Origin: Marinagarivorans sp.
GTDB lineage: Bacteria; Pseudomonadota; Gammaproteobacteria; Pseudomonadales; Cellvibrionaceae
DNA: 64,000 bases
NCBI GenBank assembly: GCA_028281865.1
Contig: JANQJB010000028.1
Location: 45,176-109,175 of the forward strand
Direction: 5' to 3'
Below, piece by piece: positions 1-7,826 of this stretch. The notes under the pieces are model-generated. The model searched no databases. It saw nothing but the letters and a program-made list of their open reading frames with translations, and was not told where the DNA came from. Every line of letters begins with the position of its first letter. Positions within the stretch are counted from its first letter, which is position 1. A program made the position numbers and the translations under genes.

Positions 1-263
1 AACAGAGGGTCAATTGGATTCAGTACAGCGCTGCGATAGAAAATTGAATTCCCTTCTCTGCGCGTACTGACTAGGCCTGCGTTGGCTAAGACCTTTAGAT
101 GGTGACTCATGCCTGACTGTTTAACGTCAAACACCTCGACCAACTCAAGCACCCCGTAAGAACCACGCGAAAGCAGCGCCAGAATATCAAGGCGCAGGTT
201 GTCGCCGGCAGCTTTAAAAAGTCCGGCAAGTTCGCTTTGTACGGGGGTGTTCGATTCAGTCAT
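1..263 (-). CDS. ArsR-family transcriptional regulator (partial, C-terminus off window)
   Basis: The minus strand from ATG at 263 reads about 87 codons and runs off the left edge. The sequence shows a winged helix-turn-helix: a dimer helix (LAGLFKAAGDNLRLDILALL), then recognition segment VKQSGMSHHLKVLANAGLV and wing residues TRREGNSIFYR. This is typical of the ArsR/SmtB superfamily. In pseudomonads an ArsR regulator, often fused to a methyltransferase, lies between metK and tktA, and SahR-type members control the methionine/SAM cycle. The nearness of tkt on the other side of the accessory region fits that neighbourhood, but the C-terminal part is not visible so the ligand and any methyltransferase domain are unknown. 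A perfect palindrome sits 25 bp upstream and probably autoregulates it. No metal-binding CxC motif is seen in the visible part. Confidence 0.85.
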   Translation of the reverse strand, partial: MTESNTPVQSELAGLFKAAGDNLRLDILALLSRGSYGVLELVEVFDVKQSGMSHHLKVLANAGLVSTRREGNSIFYRSAVLNPIDPL

Positions 264-288
264 GTGCCTCAGTTTAGCAAGCGTAGGG

Positions 289-316
289 ATCTATATCAAA
301 ATATTTTGATATAGAT
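289..316. promoter_or_regulatory. 28-bp perfect palindrome, likely ArsR-type operator
   Basis: Half-site ATCTATATCAAAAT is followed immediately by its exact reverse complement, centred between 302 and 303. It lies about 25 bp upstream of the start codon of the minus-strand ArsR-type gene. Length and position suit a dimeric winged-helix repressor. Autoregulation is an inference. A second role on the rightward operon starting at 598 is possible but nearly 300 bp away. Confidence 0.7.
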
Positions 317-502
317 ATGCGGAATTGATTGTTCCAGATATTTTTTATGATTTTTCGTTCAGATGGATAGATTAAGCAGTAGTGTCTGTACGAAGAAGTA
401 AAGTTGGGCCGGTACTTTGAATACCATGAGAGTGGAATCACAGCATCAATCGCAGGTGAATGAGAAGATTGCGTACCTAATTTTTACTATCGGTGAATCT
501 AA

Positions 503-513
503 GGAGGTAGCGC
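503..513 (+). promoter_or_regulatory. Candidate ops-like (RfaH) element in operon leader
   Basis: GGAGGTAGCGC matches the ops core GGCGGTAGCGT at 9 of 11 positions and keeps the GGTAGC hairpin core. It lies about 85 bp upstream of the first gene of a glycan-type operon, which is where ops elements normally sit. The usual longer JUMPstart sequence upstream is not evident. The rest of 264-597 holds only the palindrome at 289-316 and AT-rich sequence that could carry promoters. Confidence 0.35.
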
Positions 514-597
514 TCAGCTATATCATTTAAACTATCTTCTCTATTCCAAGCTGTATTTTCTCTTAAGTTTAAATTTCGTAGCAGGACCATTTAACAT

Positions 598-2265
598 ATG
601 CAGATTGTCATTCCGATGTCGGGTTTTGGTGAGCGATTTCGTAGAGCCGGTTACACCGTTCCAAAACCGCTAATTGAAGTGGAAGGTAAACCAATCATTT
701 CTCATGTAATTGATATGTTTCCTGGCGAAGAAGGAATCGTATTTATTTGCAATCAAGAACATCTTGATGTGCCAGAATTTCGGATGGCTGAAATAATTTT
801 AGACAGCTGCCCAACAGCAAAGATACTCGGAATCCCTCCTCACAAGTTGGGTCCAATTCATGCGATTCTGCAAGTCGAAGAGTTTATTGATAAGTCTGGG
901 CCGGTATTGGTCAACTACTGCGATTTTACCTGTTACTGGGATTGGCAGGATTTTTGTCATTTTGTTAGTTCTCCAAAATGCGATGGTGCAATTCCCGCAT
1001 ATCGCCATTTTCATCCTCACACCTTGGGTACAACTAATTACGCCTACATGAGAGAAAAAAATCGCTGGGCTCTGGCAATTCAAGAAAAACAACCTTATAC
1101 CGATAATCGCATGGAAGAGTACGCTTCAAGTGGGACTTATTATTTTGCGGACGGCGCAAAAATGCTCGAAACGTTTAAAGAGCTCGAGGAAAAAGATATT
1201 AACTTAGGCGGCGAATACTACGTAAGTTTGGCTTACATACCTATGCTGGAGCGCGGTGCCGATATTGGGATTTATGACTTGCAGCATTTTATGCAGTGGG
1301 GAACTCCGGGTGATGTCGATGAATACAATGCTTGGTCTAAAGCATTTCATACTTTAAATAATGCTGAGCCAAAATCGCGAACCGCTTTTGGAACCGTTAT
1401 TGTGCCGATGGCGGGTCTAGGTAAACGCTTCGCCGATGAAGGCTATAAACAAACTAAGCCATTAATCGAAGTTTCCGGTAGGTCGATGGTGTTGCAAGCA
1501 GTTGATGATCTTCCTGCGGCTGAAAAGTATGTTTTTATTATGCGTGAAGATATGCCAGGTTACGATGGCACCTGTGAAACCTTGCGAGCTACTTACACGG
1601 GGTGTGAGTTGGTAGCGGTTCCGAATGTAACCGAAGGGCAGGCGTGTTCTGCTAAGCTGGGAATTGATTCGCTCGACGGAAAGGCAGCGGGCCCGATTAC
1701 ATTTGGAGCTTGTGATTTTGGTTGTTTATATGACGAAGAACAATTAAGCGCTTTGATCACTCAGGATGTGGACGTGATTGTTTGGGCAGTGCGTGGCAAC
1801 GTAAACGCGATTCGCCGCCCGCAAATGTTTGGCTGGATTGACGCGAATGATAACGGAGACATCAGTAGCGTTTCCGTAAAAACACCTCTGGCAAATCCGG
1901 AAAACGACCCGATTGTGCTGGGGACGTTTACATTTAAGAATACTGCTGTGTTTAATAAATGCTATGCACGGTTATTGGAGCAGGATGATCGCATCAACGG
2001 CGAGTTTTATCTAGATAGCTGTATCAACCATGCCCTAGCGCTGGGCTTTAAATGTAAAATTTTTGAAGTTGATAGTTATTTATCGTGGGGAACACCTAAT
2101 GACCTGCGCACGTTTGAATATTGGCAGTCGTGTTTCCACAAATGGGATTCTCATCCGTATCGCTTGGAGAATGACAGACGCGTACCGAAAGAAAAAGTGA
2201 ATGATCTTTCTCAGCGGTTTAAGAAGGTTTTACCTGAACCACTTCAAGAAAAACAAGCAGGTTAA
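598..2265 (+). CDS. Tandem-domain sugar-phosphate nucleotidyltransferase-like protein
   Basis: 555 residues made of two copies of the NTP_transferase fold. Copy one covers about residues 1-250 and opens VIPMSGFGERF with VPKPLIEVEGKP; copy two starts at about 264 with VIVPMAGLGKRF and TKPLIEVSGRS. The glycine-rich nucleotide loop, the KP lysine and a metal-type aspartate (YCDF, ACDF) are present in both. The family joins NTP and a sugar, alcohol or choline phosphate into an NDP-activated donor in the cytoplasm. Most relatives have a single domain, so the fusion is unusual; both halves look intact, so they may act on two substrates or form an internal dimer. ATG at 598 has an AGGA element 11 bp upstream. 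It is first in a tightly spaced ten-gene run. The substrate cannot be read from sequence. Confidence 0.85.
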   Translation: MQIVIPMSGFGERFRRAGYTVPKPLIEVEGKPIISHVIDMFPGEEGIVFICNQEHLDVPEFRMAEIILDSCPTAKILGIPPHKLGPIHAILQVEEFIDKSGPVLVNYCDFTCYWDWQDFCHFVSSPKCDGAIPAYRHFHPHTLGTTNYAYMREKNRWALAIQEKQPYTDNRMEEYASSGTYYFADGAKMLETFKELEEKDINLGGEYYVSLAYIPMLERGADIGIYDLQHFMQWGTPGDVDEYNAWSKAFHTLNNAEPKSRTAFGTVIVPMAGLGKRFADEGYKQTKPLIEVSGRSMVLQAVDDLPAAEKYVFIMREDMPGYDGTCETLRATYTGCELVAVPNVTEGQACSAKLGIDSLDGKAAGPITFGACDFGCLYDEEQLSALITQDVDVIVWAVRGNVNAIRRPQMFGWIDANDNGDISSVSVKTPLANPENDPIVLGTFTFKNTAVFNKCYARLLEQDDRINGEFYLDSCINHALALGFKCKIFEVDSYLSWGTPNDLRTFEYWQSCFHKWDSHPYRLENDRRVPKEKVNDLSQRFKKVLPEPLQEKQAG

Positions 2266-2285
2266 CGCTGAAAGAGACTGTCTTC

Positions 2286-2690
2286 TTGTTAAAAAAAGAA
2301 ATTAGCGTTTTTTTAATTGTTGGTGGCTCAACTGTATTGGTTGACCTGTTTTTTTATAAAATACTTTTAATTTTATCGTTTGCCGGGGTCGATTTAGCTA
2401 AGGCTGTTAGTTTTATTATTGGCACTATTTACGCGTATTTCGCCAATCGATTTTGGACCTTTAGCCACAATAAGCCTAAAGGTCGATTTATGGTCTTTGT
2501 TGTTGTTTATTTGTTGGGTCTAGTGGCGAATGTAAGTGTTAATTCTGGTGTATTGCGTTTGCTGCCGGAACAACATGAGCTGTCCATTTATGCAGCTTTT
2601 CTTATTGCTACGGGTGTTTCTGCAACGCTTAATTTTATTGGTATGAAATTTTTTGTTTTTAATAAACGAGTAGAAGAAACTAGCGCATGA
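2286..2690 (+). CDS. GtrA-family membrane protein (lipid-linked sugar flippase-like)
   Basis: 134 residues with four predicted membrane helices and typical GtrA features: FLIVGGSTVLVDLFFY at the start and YFANRFWTFSH after helix two. GtrA proteins are small inner-membrane proteins thought to move polyprenyl-phosphate sugars from the cytoplasmic to the periplasmic side. The start is TTG at 2286, 20 bp after the nucleotidyltransferase stop; no upstream ATG in frame is available, so the start is moderately certain. The end overlaps the next gene by four bases (ATGA), pointing to translational coupling with the family-2 glycosyltransferase, the usual GtrB partner. Confidence 0.85.
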   Translation: MLKKEISVFLIVGGSTVLVDLFFYKILLILSFAGVDLAKAVSFIIGTIYAYFANRFWTFSHNKPKGRFMVFVVVYLLGLVANVSVNSGVLRLLPEQHELSIYAAFLIATGVSATLNFIGMKFFVFNKRVEETSA

Positions 2691-3388
2691 AGTTTTCCTT
2701 GGTTATCCCGTGTTATAACGAGTCGGCTAATTTGCCGTTGCTATTCGAACGCTGTAAAAAACTAGTTGATGCGGCCGAGGGAAAAGTTGAAGTTGTTATT
2801 GTTAACAATGGCTCTTCTGATGATTCCGACGAAGTATTAAATCAATTAATGTCCCAGAGCTCGGCTTGTCGCATGGTGAAGGTCGAAGTCAACCAGGGGT
2901 ATGGCTTTGGTATTTTGAGCGGCTTAAAGAGCTGCGAATCCGACGTTATTGGCTGGACTCATGCAGATTTGCAAACTGACCCAATGGATTTGCTTGATGC
3001 AATTAGAATTTATGAAAAACAGGGCGAACAGCCTTTTGTCAAAGGCAAACGTTACGGTAGGCCAATTGCAGATACATTTTTTACCGTTGGTATGAGCTTC
3101 TTTGAAACAATTCTTATGCGGACCGGGCTATGGGATATTAATGCGCAGCCAACGCTCTTTCCGAAGAGCTTTTTTCAAACCTGGGATAATCCGCCTTTCG
3201 ATTTTTCTCTCGATCTATACGCTTATTACATGGCCAAAAAAGCCGGTTTGCGTATATTTCGTTTTCCTGTCCTTTTTGGGGAGCGGACCCACGGTGTTTC
3301 TAATTGGAATGTCGATTGGGAATCAAAGAAAAAATTTATCAAACGAACCATTGATTACAGCTTTGAGCTTAAGAAAAAGGTTAAGTAA
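2687..3388 (+). CDS. Family-2 glycosyltransferase (DPM/GtrB-like)
   Basis: 233 residues. The N-terminus FSLVIPCYNESANLPLLFE is the GT2 nucleotide-sugar binding strand, and HADLQTDP near residue 105 supplies the metal-binding acidic motif. It resembles polyprenyl-phosphate sugar synthases, which move a sugar from an NDP donor to undecaprenyl phosphate. Classical GtrB proteins carry two C-terminal membrane helices; this one ends after a basic stretch without them, so membrane attachment may depend on the adjacent GtrA. It overlaps GtrA by ATGA and the next gene by one base (TAATG). Donor and acceptor are unknown. Confidence 0.85.
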   Translation: MKFSLVIPCYNESANLPLLFERCKKLVDAAEGKVEVVIVNNGSSDDSDEVLNQLMSQSSACRMVKVEVNQGYGFGILSGLKSCESDVIGWTHADLQTDPMDLLDAIRIYEKQGEQPFVKGKRYGRPIADTFFTVGMSFFETILMRTGLWDINAQPTLFPKSFFQTWDNPPFDFSLDLYAYYMAKKAGLRIFRFPVLFGERTHGVSNWNVDWESKKKFIKRTIDYSFELKKKVK

Positions 3389-3984
3389 TGGAGTATATCG
3401 CACATCGAATCAATACAGCCCAAGGGTTGAAAGACTTAGATCCTCGTTATGGAGTGGAGGTCGATATCCGCAGCAACGGGGATGTTATGTATATTCATCA
3501 TGATCCATTCTGTGATGGTGAGATATTTGAGCAGTGGGTTCGGTCGTTCAAGCATGGCACACTCATTTTAAATGTTAAAGAGGAGGGTCTAGAGCAACGC
3601 TTGTTAGATGTCATGTCTCAGCATGGTATTGATAATTTTTTCTTTCTCGATCAATCGTTTCCTTTTCTCGTTAAATGGTCGAAAAAAGGGCTTAATCGCG
3701 CCGCCGTTAGAGTGTCTGAATTTGAAAATATTGAAACAGCACTGACCTTAAAAGGCAAAGTCGATTGGGTTTGGGTGGATTGCTTTACACGTTTTCCGAT
3801 TACAGGAGAAGAGGCAATAGAGTTAAAAACTGCCGGCTTTAAGCTTTGTTTGGTCTCGCCAGAGCTACAAGGGCGCGATGCAAAAAAAGAAATTCCCGAG
3901 TTGTATGCACTTTTGCAAGAACAAAATATTTGTGCGGAAGCTGTATGTACAAAACGCCCCGATATTTGGGAATCGCTGAGTTAA
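3388..3984 (+). CDS. Small GDPD-like phosphodiesterase
   Basis: 198 residues, shorter than the usual roughly 250 of glycerophosphodiester phosphodiesterases. The signature residues are present: IAHRIN at the start (first catalytic His), VEVDIRSNGDV (metal-binding Glu and Asp) and YIHHDP (second His). The family hydrolyses phosphodiesters in a TIM barrel. No signal peptide is seen, so it should be cytoplasmic. Start and stop are shared with both neighbours (TAATG at each junction), so it is firmly part of the operon. It may recycle or trim a phosphodiester intermediate of the pathway; this is inference. Confidence 0.7.
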   Translation: MEYIAHRINTAQGLKDLDPRYGVEVDIRSNGDVMYIHHDPFCDGEIFEQWVRSFKHGTLILNVKEEGLEQRLLDVMSQHGIDNFFFLDQSFPFLVKWSKKGLNRAAVRVSEFENIETALTLKGKVDWVWVDCFTRFPITGEEAIELKTAGFKLCLVSPELQGRDAKKEIPELYALLQEQNICAEAVCTKRPDIWESLS

Positions 3985-6038
3985 TGGCGATAAAACTTTT
4001 TCGTCATCCACTCTTTTTGGTGGGTTTAGCTATTCGTTTGGTACTTATTAGTATTGCTGACCCCTATGCAGCATTTACTTGGTATGTGCCGTTTATGGAA
4101 TCCACTTTAACTGATTTTTCCTTGGACCCATGGCAGGGTTATTTGGATGCTGAAGGTGATCAGCAGGCATTTCCTTATGGCTATGTCATGTGGCTAATTT
4201 TACTACCTCTGACTTCGTTATTTTCGATTATTGGGCTTGAAGGTTATTTTGGGTATGCGACTACCTTGTTAGCAGTCGATGCTCTATTGCTCTACGTACT
4301 CAAAAAGTTTTTGAATATTCGTAATCAGCTATTGCTTGTTGCTTATTGGTTGTCACCCATTGTTATTTTTGCCACTTATTGGCTTGGGTTTAATGATTTG
4401 ATTCCGGTAACACTTTTATGCTGTGGACTTTATGCTTTTCGCCAGCAAAAACCAATCTTAAGTGGTGTGCTTTGTGCCGCTGCGGTCTCTGCGAAGTTAA
4501 GCATGGTATTGCCGATTCCATTTTTAGTTATTTACTTGTTTCGCACACGCTCGGTAAGACATTTATGGAAAGGTTTTGCCGTTGGGCTCTCTTGCGGACT
4601 AGTTGCGTTTATAGGACCTTTTTTGTTGTCTGCAGCAGGCATGGTGATGTTGTTCAAAAATCCAGAAATGCAGAAAACATACGAGTTTGCGATTGCGATA
4701 AGTGATAGTGTGAAAGTGTACATTCTTCCCCTCGCCTATTTGTTTATGCTTTATGTTGCTTGGCAGGTGCGCCGAATTACTTTTGAGCTTTTTTACGCAA
4801 TATTGAGTATCGCGTTTTTATTGGTGTTGCTATGTACACCAGCCGCTCCTGGTTGGTTCCTGTGGTTTATTCCTCTTGTTTTAGGCTTTTTGGCTCATGG
4901 AAAGCTGCAAGATACGATAGTGATTACACTTTTTTCATTGGTTTACGTTATTTCAGTCTTTTTAATTGCCGAGCAACCTGTCTTATTGGGAACAACTCTC
5001 GCTACGGATACTGCAAATACATTTAGAAAATTGGCTGGAACTCATGGCATTAATTTGCTGAACACGGGTTTACTTGCCTTAGGCCTGGTTATTGCGTTGC
5101 GAATATGGCGCGGTGCGGTAAGCGAAAATGATTATTTCCGCTTGAGCCGAAAACCTGTTGTATTAGGCGTTGCGGGTGATTCGGGTGCGGGCAAAGACTT
5201 TTTAGTCGACGGCCTTATTGATCTCTTTGGTAAACACTCATCGGTGCATATCTCTGGAGATGATTACCATTTATGGGATCGCCATAAACCGATGTGGCAA
5301 GTGCTAACACACTTGAATCCGAAGGCGAATGATCTGGAAAGATTTGCCAAAGACTTAATGGCACTAATTGACGGGAAGTCAATCAGTTCTCGGCACTATG
5401 ATCATGAAATTGGTAAAATGACTTTGCCTCGTGTGCTCGATAGCAACGATTTTATTCTCGCAAGCGGTTTGCATACGATGCATCTACCGATATTGCGAAA
5501 CTGCTATGACCTGAGCATCTATTTAGACATCGACGAAGATTTGCGCCGCTATTTCAAAATTGAGCGCGATGTTAAACAAAGAGGACACACACTTGAGAAA
5601 GTGCTGGCCTCTATTAAAAAACGCGAACGCGACAGCGAAAAATTTGTGCGTCCGCAAGCTGAGTATGCAGATCTTGTTTTATCGCTTAAACCAGCGAACC
5701 CCGAAGTTTTTAATTCGATAGATGAACACAACCAGCTGCGGTTGAAGCTTGTTGTAGTTTCTCGCCTAGGTATGAACGAAGAATCACTCAAACGAGTGCT
5801 TGTTGGAATTTGCGGTCTGTATGTCGATATGAATGTTTCAGAAGAGAAAAATGAAATAGCGCTAACAATTGAAGGTGACACAACAGGAGAGGATATTGCA
5901 CTAGCAGCCAAGAGTTTGTTTAGTGAAATTCTTGAGTTTTTAGATTACTCACCTAAATGGAAAGATGGTGTGTCGGGCTTAATGCAGCTCGTTGTTCTTT
6001 CGCATATTAATCAGTCTCTGAGCCGACGCTTACTATAA
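3984..6038 (+). CDS. Polytopic GT-C-like membrane protein fused to a P-loop kinase
   Basis: 684 residues. The first roughly 385 form about ten hydrophobic helices with an early periplasmic-type loop, like GT-C glycosyltransferases or GtrC-type enzymes. From about residue 390 a soluble domain begins with VLGVAGDSGAGKD, a clear Walker A of the uridine kinase/phosphoribulokinase family, followed by ISGDDYHLWDRH, the substrate-site region of that family. The C-terminal 80 residues are acidic and unassigned. I chose ATG 3984 (TAATG overlap with the previous stop) rather than an in-frame upstream start that would overlap the GDPD-like gene by 140 bases. A membrane transferase joined to a small-molecule kinase is unusual. 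The next gene again starts at a TAATG overlap. The kinase substrate is unknown. Confidence 0.8.
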   Translation: MAIKLFRHPLFLVGLAIRLVLISIADPYAAFTWYVPFMESTLTDFSLDPWQGYLDAEGDQQAFPYGYVMWLILLPLTSLFSIIGLEGYFGYATTLLAVDALLLYVLKKFLNIRNQLLLVAYWLSPIVIFATYWLGFNDLIPVTLLCCGLYAFRQQKPILSGVLCAAAVSAKLSMVLPIPFLVIYLFRTRSVRHLWKGFAVGLSCGLVAFIGPFLLSAAGMVMLFKNPEMQKTYEFAIAISDSVKVYILPLAYLFMLYVAWQVRRITFELFYAILSIAFLLVLLCTPAAPGWFLWFIPLVLGFLAHGKLQDTIVITLFSLVYVISVFLIAEQPVLLGTTLATDTANTFRKLAGTHGINLLNTGLLALGLVIALRIWRGAVSENDYFRLSRKPVVLGVAGDSGAGKDFLVDGLIDLFGKHSSVHISGDDYHLWDRHKPMWQVLTHLNPKANDLERFAKDLMALIDGKSISSRHYDHEIGKMTLPRVLDSNDFILASGLHTMHLPILRNCYDLSIYLDIDEDLRRYFKIERDVKQRGHTLEKVLASIKKRERDSEKFVRPQAEYADLVLSLKPANPEVFNSIDEHNQLRLKLVVVSRLGMNEESLKRVLVGICGLYVDMNVSEEKNEIALTIEGDTTGEDIALAAKSLFSEILEFLDYSPKWKDGVSGLMQLVVLSHINQSLSRRLL

Positions 6039-6799
6039 TGAAAGTTTTTGATGCCAAAATATACCAAAAAGTACCCGATGGTATTTTGTTCGATACCGAT
6101 AATACTTTGTATGATTATGCGCATGCCCATACGGCGGCAATGGATGCGATCAAAACTAAAATTACGACTTCTTTGTCTATTAGTGGAGAGCAATTCGATA
6201 AGGTATTTAAAGAAGCGCGCAAAGAAGTAAAAGCTCATTTAGGCAATACGGCATCATCGCACAGCCGCTTGTTGTACTTCCAAAAATTTCTCGAAAATTT
6301 GGGTTTGGGTTCACAGGTATTACTTGCTCTTGATTACGAGCAGACTTATTGGCGAACATTTTTAAGTAACGCTGTGTTGTTTCCGGATGTTCGAGAATTG
6401 TTAGATGAGATTCGATTGTTGGGCATACCGAGCGTAATTGTGACCGATTTAACAGCTCAAATTCAATTTCGTAAAATAGTCTATTTTGGTTTGGATCACT
6501 TTTTTGATTATATTGTGACGAGTGAAGAGGCTGGCTACGATAAACCACACGAGTCGCCGTTTTTAATTGCACTAAGAAAAATCAAGCCAGAAGGGAATTG
6601 TTATTGGATGATTGGTGACAACCCAGTAAATGATATTCAAGGGGCAAAGGAAAAAATCGGCGCTATTACCCTGCAAAAGGTTCATGAAGGTGTAAAAATA
6701 GGCGAGGGTGCCACAGCACCGGATTGTCTGTTTTATGAATTCAGTGAATTACGTAATTTATTGAAAAAAATAGTAAAAGATACGCGAGTAATAACATGA
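6038..6799 (+). CDS. HAD-superfamily phosphatase
   Basis: 253 residues. HAD motifs are visible in order: GILFDTDNTLYD (here FDTDNT, with the usual first Asp and a second Asp two residues later), SVIVTDL (motif II Thr), a lysine in GYDKP and MIGDNPVNDI (motif IV Asp pair). It should dephosphorylate a small phosphorylated metabolite in the cytoplasm. The start overlaps the preceding stop (TAATG) and its end overlaps the aldolase start by four bases, so the three enzymes are probably made in fixed ratio. In this context it may remove phosphate from an aldol product before activation; that is inference. Confidence 0.85.
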   Translation: MKVFDAKIYQKVPDGILFDTDNTLYDYAHAHTAAMDAIKTKITTSLSISGEQFDKVFKEARKEVKAHLGNTASSHSRLLYFQKFLENLGLGSQVLLALDYEQTYWRTFLSNAVLFPDVRELLDEIRLLGIPSVIVTDLTAQIQFRKIVYFGLDHFFDYIVTSEEAGYDKPHESPFLIALRKIKPEGNCYWMIGDNPVNDIQGAKEKIGAITLQKVHEGVKIGEGATAPDCLFYEFSELRNLLKKIVKDTRVIT

Positions 6800-7800
6800 G
6801 GCAGTTAGTCACGCAATATAGCGCTGATGTCGGTAAAGACTTTGATTATGTGCAAGGCGCAGGTGGAAATATTTCTTGGAAAGAAGACAATACACTTTGG
6901 GTCAAAGCATCGGGCACCTGGCTGGCAGATGCAGCGGATCAGGATATTTTTGTTCCCGTTGATCTGGCGTTTATTAACGAGTGTATTGAAAAAAAACAAT
7001 TCGATGAAAAATTTGTATCAAAAGATCCTACGTCGGGTTTAAAACCTTCTATCGAAACAATTTTACATGCGGTAATGCCACATAGAGTGGTTTCTCATAC
7101 ACATTTAATTGATGCTATTTATTACCTTGTGCAGCCGAATTACCGTGAATTACTAACGGATCTTTTGGGAGATGAAATACGTTGGGGTGTTGTTAAGTAT
7201 GCAATGCCAGGCCCCAAACTCGGTAAGGAAGCGGCGGAGTTGTTAGAAGCTGGTAATTATGACGTTGTATTTTTAGCGAACCATGGAGTTATTGTAGGAG
7301 GCGATACGGTTGAGGAAGTTGAAGCTATATATGAAAATGTAAGGCAAAGTCTAAAAGCAAATTTGCCAAAAATGGAGTTTGCAACTTTAAATCATGCGAC
7401 AACAAATAAAAGTATCAATGACTATCAGGTAAATCCGGATGAGGAATACCAAGGTTTAGCGCTTGACAAAGCGGTAGTCAAGCGTTTGCGTGATCGTTGG
7501 GCCGTCTATCCCGATCACGTTGTGTTTTTAGGTGCTGTCCCACCAATTTTCGAATCCGAGTCGGAACTGCAACACGCGCTAGCAAGTGATGATGTTAATT
7601 CGGACTATGCAATAGTTCCTGGCCAGGGAGTCTTTGTAAAAGCATCAATTAGCATGAGCAAGATTGCCATGCTTAATTTTTATTACCGTGTACTTAAATA
7701 TACGGAAGATTTACCGAACGTGGCTGTTTTAAATGAAGCGGAAATATGTGAGTTGCTCAATTGGGATTCCGAGAAATACCGACAGCAGATAGAAAAATAA
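6796..7800 (+). CDS. Class II aldolase/adducin-family protein
   Basis: 334 residues. Class II aldolase hallmarks are GAGGNISWKE (phosphate and Zn site region), LWVKASGTWL and an HTH metal pair in VVSHTHLIDAI, with a further histidine in ANHGVIVGG. The family cleaves or forms phosphorylated ketoses or epimerises pentose phosphates using a divalent metal. It is longer than fuculose-phosphate aldolase (about 215) because of an extra C-terminal region of about 120 residues that I do not recognise. It overlaps the HAD gene by ATGA. With kinase, HAD and nucleotidyltransferase in the same operon it suggests de novo synthesis of an uncommon sugar or polyol phosphate. Confidence 0.85.
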   Translation: MRQLVTQYSADVGKDFDYVQGAGGNISWKEDNTLWVKASGTWLADAADQDIFVPVDLAFINECIEKKQFDEKFVSKDPTSGLKPSIETILHAVMPHRVVSHTHLIDAIYYLVQPNYRELLTDLLGDEIRWGVVKYAMPGPKLGKEAAELLEAGNYDVVFLANHGVIVGGDTVEEVEAIYENVRQSLKANLPKMEFATLNHATTNKSINDYQVNPDEEYQGLALDKAVVKRLRDRWAVYPDHVVFLGAVPPIFESESELQHALASDDVNSDYAIVPGQGVFVKASISMSKIAMLNFYYRVLKYTEDLPNVAVLNEAEICELLNWDSEKYRQQIEK

Positions 7801-7826
7801 TACCCAATTAAAGATCAACAATAAAT

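Noticed and set aside
3846..3983. Longer N-terminus for the GT-C/kinase fusion
   Set aside because: It would overlap the GDPD-like gene by about 140 bases in another frame; ATG 3984 gives the same TAATG overlap as neighbouring genes.
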